This document shows, in pieces, positions 1-9,664 of a DNA stretch of 64,000 nucleotides. The notes under the pieces were generated by a model that ran no database searches, had not been told where the DNA came from, and was given only the letters and a program-made list of their open reading frames with translations. Source of the stretch: Dryocosmus kuriphilus. Lineage: Eukaryota > Arthropoda > Insecta > Hymenoptera > Cynipidae. How positions within the stretch are numbered: position 1 is the stretch's first letter; every line of letters starts with the position of its first letter. A program made the position numbers and the translations under genes. The stretch spans positions 79,912,286 through 79,976,285 of the forward strand of contig CM076196.1 in the NCBI GenBank assembly GCA_038277395.1, given 5' to 3'.

Positions 1-789
1 AAATCCATTTTCCGGATAAAATATGCAAGATACAAAAAAAAAACAGTAGAGAATAAAATTGTTCATCTCAAAAAAATCCATAAATTTTGTTTTAGCCATT
101 TTTTTTGATAAAATGCATGGTTTTTGTTTTAATTGAGAAAATGTTATAAAAAATAAATAATTCAAATTTACTGCCAAACTATGCAAAATACGAAAAAAAT
201 GATAATAAACAAAGTTCTTCAACTCAAAAAATCTACAAATTTGTTTTCTATTATTTTTTTGAGCAGACGCGTAGTTTTTGAGTTATTCGTGAAATATATT
301 ATGAAATATAAAGAAAACTACTTTTCAGCAAAACTATGCAACATATGGGAAAATATTAACAACCAGAATTGTTCACCTCGGAAAGAGCTACAAAATTTAT
401 TTATAAGACTCATCGCTTTACTTTTAAGGATCGAAATCCTGCATTGTGAAAATTTGAAAAATCACAAAAAAACTTTACCAATCTACAATGCGTTTAAAAA
501 AAATTTAATTGTCGAGCGCGAAGCGCGAGTGTCATGATGAGAACGTATTCCTTAAGGTCGACAGAGTTTTAGGTAAAATAATTTCTTTTGTAATTTTTAA
601 TAAAAAAGTAAAATTTAATAATCTCATTAAAAGTAGGTGTTTTGAAATTTTAAGACCCAAGTAACGAATACCGAGCACGATGTGCATGGACCAAAAACAT
701 TCGAGCGCGAAGCGCGACGACCATCACACCGCGCGCCCTAAGCGCGCTCATACTTGGCGCGATGAGAATGTGTCCGCGAAGCGGGTAGA
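1..789 (+). repeat. REP1 repeat, copy A (left end outside window)
   Basis: First of five copies of a repeat found at 1-789, 22829-24016, 26597-27379, 27834-28846 and 28913-29347. The body is AT-rich and made of degenerate units of roughly 150 bp, each with an 'aaactatgcaa...ata' core, a 'ctacaaattttgt' core and a 'gataaaatgca' core. The right end is CG-rich with short palindromes (GCGCGAAGCGCG type) and closes on a hairpin at 771-787 with arms like TGCCCGC and a GAA loop, here mutated on both sides. An ORF of 118 codons at 181-537 lies in the body and matches nothing I recognise. Non-autonomous TE or mobile satellite; family unknown. Confidence 0.75.
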
Positions 790-806
790 TTTTTAATCTC
801 TACGGA

Positions 807-1075
807 TATGCAAAATTTTTAAAAGACCGAGGTTTCGGGTCAGGGTTAGCCCGAAAGTCCGATCAGCCCGTCCCAGCCCGAAATCTACCACAAATGATCA
901 GAATCGATTCATTTCAGTTAAAAGGTTCTTCATTTTAGTGTGTGAATCAAGTTTTTGAACTTTTCGCATTTCTTCAGCTGGTTGAGATAACTTTTTAGTT
1001 TCGAGCCGTTTTGTCCGGGTTCGGGCTCACGAGCTTTCGAATTAGCCCGACCCGACCCGAAATTATTTTGCACAA
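807..1075. mobile_element. possible MITE with GGGTCGGG-type inverted ends
   Basis: The ends are imperfect inverted repeats: the left has TGCAAAATTTTT followed by a TTTCGGGTC run, and the right in reverse has GTGCAAAATAATTTCGGGTC. Several GCCCGA/TCGGGC motifs lie inside both arms. No ORF. The target duplication is not clear, so the exact ends and superfamily (hAT-like would fit the look) are guesses. Confidence 0.35.
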
Positions 1076-1854
1076 TCCTACTAAATTGACATTAACAATA
1101 ATCAATTTTCTTCTTTTTTTTTTAGTTTTAGTTTTTTTGCATTCAAAGATACTTGCGGTAATACCATGAATCTCCTACCATATCGTCGGTATTTGAGATA
1201 TTTATTGAACTTTCCCGTAATATGAAAAAAGTAAAGGTAGAAATGGATAGAATGATCTGCGAGGTGAACGTGAAAGAACGAAAGGGCCGTGGAGAAGATA
1301 ATGTGGACCGTGGGTTGCAGTACATCCTGCTATAATGACTGGCTCATGGCAAAAATGAGCGCGGAAATTCCTCAACGGTCTCTGCATCATGGCCGAGGTC
1401 GCGGATATTGTTGGACATTCCTCGTGTCACGCAAATGCGGTCATCCGAATGCCGGGGGCGTAAACCATGCCGAATGTTCTCGCTTGTCCGTGAAGAGGTG
1501 GGATTGGGTAAAGGTAAAGCTTGTGCAGGGGGGGAGGCAAAACTGGAGGCCATCAGACAAGAGTAGTGAGAGGGAAAAGGGACTCGTGTCAGGGAAAATT
1601 CACCGTCGATATTGCCCGACCGCAGCTATGCCGCCAAATCGCATTCGCGCTATTTTAATTAATGGATGTTGGTCTGGGGTTGTAAATACGGGGTATTTTA
1701 ACTCATCTGCCCCCCCCCCCCGAATGTGTTTCACGGTAAGTGAGAGGGTGAAAACCGAACTAAATTCATCCGTAAAATCCGAGAAACGGAGGGTGTGCTA
1801 CGTTGATGTGATTCAGGATTATCTTTCTAACTTTTGTTTTGTATTTTTTTGATA
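1076..1854 (+). other. unassigned stretch with one anonymous ORF
   Basis: A 187-codon ORF at 1289-1852 is the longest feature, but its translation shows no domain, signal peptide or motif I know. Base composition is more GC-rich than the neighbours, including a C run near 1711-1721. It may be unique host sequence or a decayed TE. I do not support a gene call. Confidence 0.3.
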
Positions 1855-1856
1855 TA

Positions 1857-2805
1857 CGAGGCACGTCCAGAAAGTAAGTGTACTCAATTTATGTAGGCTT
1901 TAAAAAAATTTATTAAAACAAAAACATAGTTGGTTACACTTGTACATATGTAAGTTATTTTTCGACATAGTCACCATCCCTCTCGATGCAAGTGGTGAGC
2001 AGCAGGATCAATTTTTTGATGCCTGCCTCGAAGAAGTCTCCCGCCAGCTCTTTCGCCCACTTCTCCACCTCCCCCTTTACCTCCTCGTCCGTTGAAAACT
2101 TGTTTCAATCCATATGCACCTTCAGGGAAGTGAAGAGATGGAAATCTGAAGGGGCCAGGTCAGGGGAATACGGGGGGTGGTTCAAAACTTCCCATCCAAA
2201 AGAGTCCAGGAGTTGCTTCGTGGAGTTGGCCGTGTGAGGTTTGGCATTGTCAGCTGTTTTGGGACCCACCTCGCAGACAATTTCCGATATCCGAGAGTTT
2301 CTGTGATTGTTTCGTATAACAGGGATCTGGAGATTTGCGGAAACATCGCAGAAAGATCATCTAACGTCAATCTGCGATCGTCACGGACCGCAATCTCGAT
2401 TTTTTCCACAAGTTCGTCAGTCACAATTGAAGGTCTTCCGCTCCTCTGGTCGTCATGCGCGGAAGTACGGCCATTTTTAAATTCGCGACACCACTTGTAC
2501 ACACTCATACGATTCATAGCTCCATTACCGTAAACAGTTTTCACCTCATTATAAATCTCAACTGGAGCTTTTTCCTTCACAACGAGGTAGCGAATGACGG
2601 CGCGAATTTTGCACTTGGCGGGAGATACGATCGACATTTTTCGCGAGAGATGCTACTGCGTCAAGAGTTTTTAACACACTAACCTCGGATTGGTCCTGTT
2701 TTGAAGGGGAGGGGTCAGGCTACGCGGCAGTGTTGCTAACATGTCGAAAAAGTATTCCCTACAGCTGTGAGAGTACCAGTACACTTACTTTCTGGACGTG
2801 CCTCG
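1857..2805 (-). mobile_element. mariner transposon copy 1, internally deleted
   Basis: Perfect 28-bp terminal inverted repeats at 1857-1884 and 2778-2805 begin CGAGGCACGTCCAGAAAG and are flanked by TA on both sides (1855-1856 and 2806-2807), the TA target duplication of Tc1/mariner. The element is 949 bp. Compared with copy 2 (35866-36674) it lacks 382 bp of the transposase centre, the join lying at a TGTCA present at both edges of the lost segment. Adding 382 bp gives 1331 bp, the usual size of a full mariner. It could be mobilised in trans because both ends are intact. Confidence 0.93.
1955..2637 (-). pseudogene. mariner transposase, catalytic centre deleted
   Basis: Starts at the ATG at 2635-2637. 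The first about 130 residues carry the paired helix-turn-helix DNA-binding region of mariner transposases, including 'VYKWCREFKNGRTS' and 'RSGRPSIV', and run to 'SARWVPKQLT', the linker before the catalytic core. There the 382-bp deletion shifts the frame, and translation runs out of frame to a stop at about 2182. The C-terminal coding tail is still present out of frame down to the stop at 1955-1957. The segment with the first two catalytic aspartates is absent, so no active enzyme can be made. It could at most produce a DNA-binding fragment. Confidence 0.9.
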
Positions 2806-2807
2806 TA

Positions 2808-4389
2808 ATGCTTCGAGTTTTATATTGGAAAAGGATGATTGTGGGGGTAACTGTTTTTATAGTAATTACTCTCTAAATATTACTTTTTACTCTAATTATT
2901 TTCTGCTTACGCAAAGAATGAAATTTGCTCCACCAACTTTTTTCCCCTATCGAGACTACTTCCTCCGAGAATTTCTTTGGCTATCTCGTTTCGGAGTATA
3001 ATATCCTCGCATTATTCTTCTTTTCGGCCAATGCAGAACGCATCGTTTCCTTCAATGTTAGAGCACGGAAGAATTCTGCTGAAAATGATTGCGTATGTTG
3101 CGATGCGTAGCAGATCGATGGCCACAGAACACCAGGATCTGTCACGCACAAAAATATGACGTCGTATATCTGTACTGCCAGACGGCTCCAGAATTGTTTA
3201 CGACTGGAAGGATCGTTTCCAGAAGGCTTGCTAGGTACAGATGCATTCGCGAAATGGACGAATCAAAAGTATCGGAAAAGCTAGGATAGTAACGCTGGAG
3301 AAATAAATTTGAATCACTGCATTTCCTAAGTATTATTTCACGTAGCAAAATATTACGTACTCAATGATATCTTTAAATGTCCCTAAGATATATGACAAAT
3401 GTTCCGTGGTGTCTTAACGATCACCTATTTCAAGAGACGTGCTGCAATTTTTCATATTTCAAAATATACCTTTACGGATGACATATATCAGGCTGAAAAA
3501 TTTGAAAAATGTTAGGTAGATATAAATCTAATTTTTCATAACTGTGTATTTCACTAGCGAATTTACGATTTCGGCAAAAGTTTGGATACGAATATTTTCG
3601 GCCCTGATGCCCTGATGCACCCTTGATGAAAATAATCCCTGCGAACAAGTACAGTAGGTCGTTAGTGGAAGTTTGCTCGTCAAAAGTTCCACGTGCTTTG
3701 CATTTACAGCCTGGTGGATCATTTGGGGGTGGATGGGGTTGGCGGCGCGATGAAAACGCCATCCACTCCATAAACCACAAAGATCGCAATTAAACCCGAG
3801 ATGAACGGGCGGGAACCGCTCAAAATAAAAGGTAAACAACCCCTATGATGTTGCGGAATCACATGATCGAAGACGGGGTAGGTTTGATGGCATGCTCACG
3901 TTATACCGCAACTTCTCAAATGCATATATATATATATATATATATATGCACATTGCACAGAGGTACAGAGGCATGATTGTGGATACGTGTGTGCTTTACG
4001 CCGTGGCAATAGTCACTATGTCGTATGCAGTAGCATTAACCGCTGCTGCATATTTACTCGTACACAAAGATGTCAGACTATTTCGTTAGCGAGGCAATTG
4101 AAAAATACGGCGGCATAAAGCACACACGTACTCACAAGCTTGCATCTGCACCTGTATACAGTAGAAGATATATAACGTTTCCGTTGAGCAGTGCAGCTTT
4201 AACTAACATAAGTATATATATATATTTTTTAATGGTCTGATGATAGCGCCGGTTTCAATAGCGCCGCTCCCTGTGCCACCCGCATATACGATTTCATGCA
4301 CTCGCGTTTGATTAAACCTCCGACTACACTACTGTGCTTTCACTGACGGTGGTGGACAATTCTTAAATTAATTTACCCCAACGTGTGTC
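2808..4389. other. no gene identified; contains AT microsatellite
   Basis: Several ORFs of 60-105 codons occur on both strands, none with a recognisable motif or consistent splice structure. A (AT)n run lies at 3924-3948 and a shorter one near 4211-4225. This may be unique intergenic sequence. Confidence 0.5.
3924..3948. repeat. AT dinucleotide microsatellite
   Basis: About 12 uninterrupted AT units, flanked by TGC on the left and GCAC on the right. Confidence 0.95.
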
Positions 4390-4625
4390 ACAAAAATGGA
4401 GACGTACTCTTTGAATTTCTTCGAGTAAAATTTCCAATCTAAGTATAGAGTAAATGCATGCTTCACTCTATTAGAGTGAAGATTTTGATCATTTCACTCC
4501 ATATTGAGTCATAATGCTCACTCCAAGGCAAAGAGTGCAGGATTTTAATTTTAAGTACAGAGTGAAACGAATAGTCCTCTCCTTCGAGTGAAGATCTTCA
4601 CTCGCGCACCAACCATCAACTTTTT
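4390..4625. repeat. cluster of CACTC/GAGTG inverted motifs
   Basis: The short motif CACTC or its complement GAGTG, often as TTCACTC or GAGTGAA, recurs many times in both orientations and pairs into small hairpins (for example around 4473-4485 and 4598-4617). A similar cluster lies at 38430-38700. Such subterminal motif arrays are typical of transposase-binding ends of DNA transposons. I infer a TE end, but see no ORF or target duplication. Confidence 0.55.
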
Positions 4626-4704
4626 ATTATATTATTTTTTTTATTATTAATTATTTATATATTAATTATATTTTATTATTATATATAATTATATAGTACT
4701 TGTT

Positions 4705-4968
4705 TGCAAGATGCACCACTGTAAGATACAGTAAGCTTTAATTATTAATATTGTTTTTAAATAATTAGTCAATAGTTTCATGATAAATATAAAAGTTTAC
4801 TGCAAAACAATCTTTTGCATCTCACCTTTGCCTAAATGAAAACATTAATTTTAAAATATTATTATTTTTTTCCAAGATGCACCACTGATACCATAATTGA
4901 TCAACAGTTTCATCATAAATATAAAAGTTTACCGCAAATCAATCTTTACCGTCTCACCTGTGCAATTT
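4705..4968. repeat. two-copy tandem repeat, imperfect
   Basis: Two similar blocks, about 4707-4837 and 4875-4966, both start AAGATGCACCACTG and share 'agtttcat.ataaatataaaag' and 'caatctt', then 'tctcacct'. They are separated by AT-rich sequence. The position just beyond the helicase 3' coding end suggests they belong to the Helitron 3' region, but I could not find a clear CTRR terminus with its hairpin. Confidence 0.55.
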
Positions 4969-5129
4969 ATTTTAATTTAGGCGCAATATAACATATTAAG
5001 CACACTAAAAACATATTAGACATATTAAAATACCAATCAGTTTTACAAAGTAAAAATATTATAAAAGATCTTCTTTTTACACAATATTTTTAACATTAGT
5101 TGAATCAGAAGATGCATAAATTTTAATTT

Positions 5130-5312
5130 TTTATGTAAATCGACCTCTTGAAAGAGCTATATATAATTGATCGTAACCGAAATGAGGCTTCTCTTAAATA
5201 ATATATAAGCCAGTCCTTTCAAACTTTGACTTTTCTTAATTGTCATTGTAAATGCAAATCTGACCGGAAATTGCTTTCTATATAAAATAAAAGGCAGTTA
5301 ACTCTCTTAATC
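5130..5312 (-). pseudogene. Helitron helicase, C-terminal motifs
   Basis: Read on the minus strand from about 5300, the translation gives 'LPFILYRKQFPVRFAFTMTI', then 'KKSQ', a frame disturbance, then 'GYDQLYIALSRGR' and 'KIKIY'. This corresponds to the helicase motifs usually read as 'RRQFPIRLAFAMTINKSQGQT' and 'HGQLYVALSRVR' in Helitron/Pif1 helicases. It continues the protein that stops at about 18602, proving that the two parts were once adjacent. A 4-nt insertion or similar and two in-frame stops are visible. This is the 3' end of the gene. Confidence 0.85.
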
Positions 5313-5560
5313 TGAATCAGTTAAATTTCACTAACTAATAGTGATATTTCACTAATTCAATTAGAGAGAAGTCGGTCACTAACGATTAGTGAAAAATTAC
5401 TAATTCGACTAGTAAAGATGTTCGACTTAAGAAATAAGTAGAATTTCGGCTAAAGAATTAGTAGTCCGAATATATAATGTATTTACTAATTTGAGAGTGG
5501 AAAATCACTAATAAAATAGTTAAAATGGACTAATTCCTTAGTAAGACAAGTTAATTAAAA
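5313..5560. repeat. TCACTAA-motif element, left end
   Basis: The heptamer TCACTAA and its complement TTAGTGA, plus ACTAATT variants, occur again and again in both orientations. The outer sequence GAATCAGTTAAATTTCACTA matches, in reverse, the outer sequence of the right end (13130-13374), so the two clusters are the inverted ends of one element that split the Helitron helicase. Motif arrays of this type usually bind the transposase of DNA transposons; family not recognised. Confidence 0.65.
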
Positions 5561-6135
5561 AATTATATATAAATTAAAATAAAATTGTTAATAAGGTTAA
5601 AATAAAAGTCAATGTGCGCTTTATAGACTATTTTTTATTATACTGTTTATATATTTCCGAACATTATAAATTATAAACAGTCTGAAAATTTTAAAAGTAA
5701 GAAGTCTTATAGCAAGTTTTGTAACATTGCATAATTTAATTTTAAAATTAAATTAAATTGCCACAACCAAGAAAGAAGAAGAGTTCATTATAATAAATAA
5801 AATTTAAAGTAGAATCAATACCTATTAATATTTTTGCAGATTTTTCGTCTAAAAGAACGTCCTTATCCTTTTTCAGCACATTTGCTAACTCCTCTGGACT
5901 AAAATTTTCGGTCTCGTGCCAGCAATATTCCGAATTCATTTGTCCTTTTTCTAATAAGAAACAAAGTTATAAAACGTTAATTAAAAATTGAGTGAACCAA
6001 CCAAACCTACGATTTAAGTACTAAGTGAAATATTTGCATGGTCGTGAATTTATCAAGGATCTTGTAAAATTGTCACGCTCGATGTAGAATTTTTATAGGT
6101 TATGTTTGGCTTTTCACAAGATTTTATAAATTTAC
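5561..6135 (-). other. interior of TCACTAA element, left part, with small ORF
   Basis: AT-rich interior. A 63-codon ORF at 5748-5939 (minus) begins at an ATG and reads 'MNSEYCWHETENFSPEEL' then a charged stretch ending 'KSAKILIG'. A possible splice donor (AG/GTATTG) follows that point near 5820, so it could be a first exon of the element's own gene. I do not recognise the protein. Positions 6123-6135 are the left target duplication of the Penelope pair. Confidence 0.35.
6123..6135. repeat. target duplication (left) of Penelope pair
   Basis: TTTATAAATTTAC here is repeated exactly at 12708-12720, immediately outside the inverted Penelope pair. Thirteen bases in AT-rich DNA could match by chance, but both copies sit exactly at the element edges and the outer flanks belong to the same interrupted element. 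Confidence 0.75.
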
Positions 6136-6640
6136 GTTTGATGTGTTCATTTTTTTAGACCTTTTTTGATATGAATGTTGTTAGAGGTTTTGGCCTTAGG
6201 TCTGAGAATTTAGCAGTTTATAAAATAAAGGTATCTTTATTATATATAATACATTCAATGCATTTCACCAACGATATCGTGGCCTCTTCAGGACTGTAAA
6301 AAATATGGCTCTTACAAAAAACAGGATCGTTGGAGAGTTTTATACAATTCAGAAAGGTTATATGTTGTAAACTTACCATTAAAATGTTTTCAATAAGAAA
6401 TATTTAGGAAAGTTGAGAATTGTTGTAGAGTGCACTTAGGTTATGTATCATTTTCAATGTAGAAGTGATAATGGTTTCAATATAGGATGAGACATTTTTT
6501 TAGATATGTATTGTTTAAAATCATTTGTTAAAAAATTTTTTACTTGTTAAAATGTTTCATTTTAAAAAAATTTATATTATTTACAATAAAATTTGGAAAA
6601 AGGTGGAGAGGCCACATGTTTGTGGTTTACTCCAATATTG
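6136..6640 (-). repeat. Penelope pseudo-LTR, left copy
   Basis: Reverse complement matches the central (9197-9660) and right (12235-12707) repeats over most of its length, including the common stretches 'cagacctaaggccaaaacctc' in part and 'tgtaagagccatat'. At its outer edge it continues into 'atgaacacatcaa', which in the centre is the start of the next element body. The left copy therefore ended in a tandem unit that was cut off. Confidence 0.8.
6250..6298 (-). ncRNA. hammerhead-ribozyme-like motif, left Penelope repeat
   Basis: On the minus strand: stem I strand TACAGTC, core CTGAAGA (fits CUGANGA), a hairpin GCCACGA/TCGTTGGT with one bulge, core GAAA, then the palindrome ATGCAT followed by T (an AUU cleavage triplet), then GAATGTA, which pairs with TACAGTC with one mismatch. 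The short self-complementary stem III would need a dimer, as described for ribozymes of Penelope-like elements. Stem II is imperfect, so activity is uncertain. Confidence 0.45.
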
Positions 6641-6666
6641 GAGGTTAAGCACTAGGTATTAAGAGT

Positions 6667-9210
6667 CTAAACTAAATCATGAAAAGATTCAATGACGTCA
6701 TGGTAGATACAGGACAGATTTTCAGTGTCGGATCTGAAATTAACGGAATCTTTGTTTTTTATAATATTAATCATTTCTAAGATATTTCTTTTTTGAAAAT
6801 TATTTTCTAAGCCTAGGATTTTAACATTTTTAGAATCGTAGTCAAATTTGTGATCGAATTCTGTAGTGTGTTTACATAATGCTGTATTGATTTTTTTGTT
6901 ATTTTCGCTATTTCGATGTTCCGAAATTCTTACCTTGAGGGGTCGTTTTGTTTGACCAACGTAGATCTGATTACAATTTTTACATGGTATACTATAAGTG
7001 AGATTTGTTTTTTCATATCTTGGAATACGGTCTTTAATAGATGGTATTAAAATGTTAGAAAGTTTATTTTTGGTTGAAAAAATTAAAGTGATATTTAATT
7101 TTTTACATATTCTTATAAATGGTAAATAAAGATCTTCAACATAAGGTAAAGTTATAATTTTATAAAAATCAATTTCTTTTAAATATTTAGTATTAATTTG
7201 TGTATTTTGTGGAGTTTCTAAATATGTAAGTCTTTTTTTAATGTTATTCATAATAAAGTTATGTGGATAATTATTTTTGATTAAGGTTTCATAGATAAAA
7301 TTAATGTTTTTTTCTAAAAATTTGGGTTCTGAGAATATATATGTTCTATCAGCTAAAGATGTGATAACTTATTTTTGATGATTTATGTGATGATTGGAAA
7401 GAAAATTTAAAGTGCGACCAGAATAAGTTGGTTTATGATACCAATCAGTTTCTATATATCCTTTTGTAAAAATAATTGTTAAATCTAAAAAATTTATTCT
7501 TTTGTTAATTGATTCTTCTAGTGTAAATTTTAATGATCCACCTTTATTATTAAATTCTCTTAAAACTTTAGAAACTGAATCTTTATGTAAACATAAAATA
7601 GTGTCGTCTACAAAACGATGATAAAAAGGAATTTTAAATAGAGGATTTTTTATGATTTTTTCTTCCATATTTTGCATGACAATTTCAGCAAGTACAGAGG
7701 AAATGGGTGATCCCATTGGGGTTCCAAATTTCTGTTTATAAGATGTGTAATTAAATTGAAAATAAGCGTTATTTAAACAGAATCTAATGGCTTCATCAAA
7801 TTGTTGAAAATTTAGAGTAGTATGGTCTTGAATTAAATTTCAATTATTTTCTATTAATTTGTAGATTAAATTGGGATCAATATTTGAAAACATAGAAACT
7901 GCGTCAAGTGAGACAATTGTAAATTCATTTGGAATTTTGAGATGTTTAATTTTATTTAGAAAGTCAAAGCTATCTTTTATTATATATTTTGAAGTATTGT
8001 AAATTTTATTTAAGATTGTTTCTAAATATAGTGAAAGGTTATAGATAGGAGAGTTTATGAAACTTGTAACAGGTCTAACAGGTAAACCAGGTTTATGCAA
8101 TTTTATTAAACCATACATAAGTGATGGTATTCCATTTGTGCGTCTTAGAAAACTATAAGTTTTTTTATCAATTGAATTACAATCTTTAAAGTTTTTCATC
8201 ATAATGTTAAGATCGTGTTGAATATGCTTTGTAGGATTATTAATAATTTCGTAAGTATTATTATCGTTAAGAAGATTAAGCATTTTTTGATCATAATCAG
8301 TTTTTTCAATTATAAGTGTTATATTACTTTTATCAGCATGACTTATAAAGAGGTGAGGGTTGTTTTTTTTATAAATTTTTTAGTTTCTTTAAATTTTGAT
8401 TCGAAGAGTTTATAATCAGGGTTCCAAATTATTGTAGAACTTAGATATTTTTTTAAATTAAAAGTTAAGTTACTTCTAAGATGATTTAGATTTTTTCGGA
8501 GATTTTTAAAAAGCTACTTTCAACACCTAGAATGAATTCTGTATAAGGATAAAGTCTTTTTTGTATAAGGCATGGCAAAATTACCACCCAAGGCAAGAAT
8601 TTCAGTTACATTATTTGGAATGTTTTTTATTTGACAGGTTTTTTATAAAATCTTTTGAATGGAAAGTAGGTAGTGTACATTGGTCTTTTTCAAGATTGTC
8701 TAGTTTTTTAATAGGATTTCTAATTAGATTTCCTCCATAATGTTTTACTTTTGGTAAATTGTAGTGTTTTAAATTGTTGAGAATGTGTATAGATGCAATT
8801 TGTATAGTTTTGTTTTCTAAGTCTTTAATTTCTTCTACGGTATCTTTGATATGTTGTTTATTATCGGAAATTTCTGGTTGTAAGATTTTATATCTAAAAT
8901 AAGTTAAAATATTCTGAAATTTATTAAAAGTAGATTTTGATTGGAATGTAATATGAGTTTTTGTTTGGTTAATGATATTGTTTGGGAATAATTTTCTATT
9001 TTTACAATGTTGTAAAAATCTACATTGATTTTTAATTTTTTCTAATGTAGAAATTGATCTAATCCATTTTTTTACAAAGCAAATTACCTGTGGAGTATAT
9101 CCTAATTTTAATTTTTTGGAAAAATTCCTCCGATGATGATAAGCGCTGTTGATTGGAGTTTTCCATATTTGGTGTGGTTTTTTTTTTTTTTTTTTTTGTG
9201 GTCTCTCCAC
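6667..9210 (-). pseudogene. Penelope-like RT-endonuclease polyprotein, left copy
   Basis: Minus-strand reading starts near 9210. N-terminal basic region to 8611; 'NLSNK' then a frame disturbance; reverse transcriptase from about 8283 to 7369; linker and GIY-YIG endonuclease 7251-6667. RT motif A is 'VSLDAVSMFSNI' (near 7895), motif B 'GTPMGSPISSVLAE' (near 7700), motif C 'HRFVDDTILC' (near 7600). The endonuclease has a Cys cluster and GIY-like motif 'CKNCNQIYVGQTKRPLKVR' with the EH that follows, and 'HTTEFDHKFDY'. Defects: in-frame TGA at about 7840 (also in the right copy), TAA at 7369-7371, and frame breaks around 8300-8600. The family cuts target DNA, often near telomeres or AT-rich sites, and primes reverse transcription there. 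No active product is possible from this copy. Confidence 0.88.
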
Positions 9211-9660
9211 CTTTTTCCAAATTTTCTTGTAAATAATATAAATTTTTTAAAAATGAAACATTTTAACAAGTAAAACAATTTTTAACAAATGATTTTAAAC
9301 AATACATATCTAAAAAAATTTCTCATTTTATATTGAAACCAGTATCACTTCTACATTGAAAATGAAACATAACCTAAGTGCACTCTACAACAATTATCAA
9401 CTTTCTTAAATATTTCTTATTGAAAACATTTTAATGGTAAGTTTACAACATATAACCTTTCTGAATTGTATAAAACACTTCAACGATCCTGTTTTTTGTA
9501 AGAGCCATATTTTTTACAGTCCTGAAGAGGCCACGACATCGTTGGTGAAATGCATTGAATGTATTATATATATAATAAAGATACCTTTATTTTATAAACT
9601 GTCAAATTCTCAGACCTAAGGCCAAAACCTCTAACAACATTTATATCAAAAAAGGTCCAA
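9197..9660 (+). repeat. Penelope pseudo-LTR, central copy
   Basis: Begins at GTGGTCTCTCCACC after an 18-nt T run that marks the junction with the inverted left copy, and ends just before the plus-strand body at about 9661. It matches the right repeat (12235-12707) in the same orientation, so the right-hand element has direct repeats on both sides. The T run at 9179-9196 may mark a template switch or tail at the junction. Confidence 0.8.
9515..9563 (+). ncRNA. hammerhead-ribozyme-like motif, central Penelope repeat
   Basis: Same layout as the left copy: TACAGTC, CTGAAGA, bulged hairpin CCACGA..TCGTTGG, GAAA, palindrome ATGCAT plus T, GAATGTA. It differs from the left copy by one base in the stem II loop (CA for TA). 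An alternative stem III using ATGCAT with the later ATGTAT is also possible, but leaves no stem I. Confidence 0.45.
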
Positions 9661-9664
9661 AGAA

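Noticed and set aside
1289..1852. 187-codon ORF as a host gene
   Set aside because: No domain, no splice or start context, and a homopolymer C run inside; length alone is not enough.
5748..5939. 63-codon ORF as a named gene
   Set aside because: It may be an exon of the TCACTAA element, but the protein is not recognised, so only noted.
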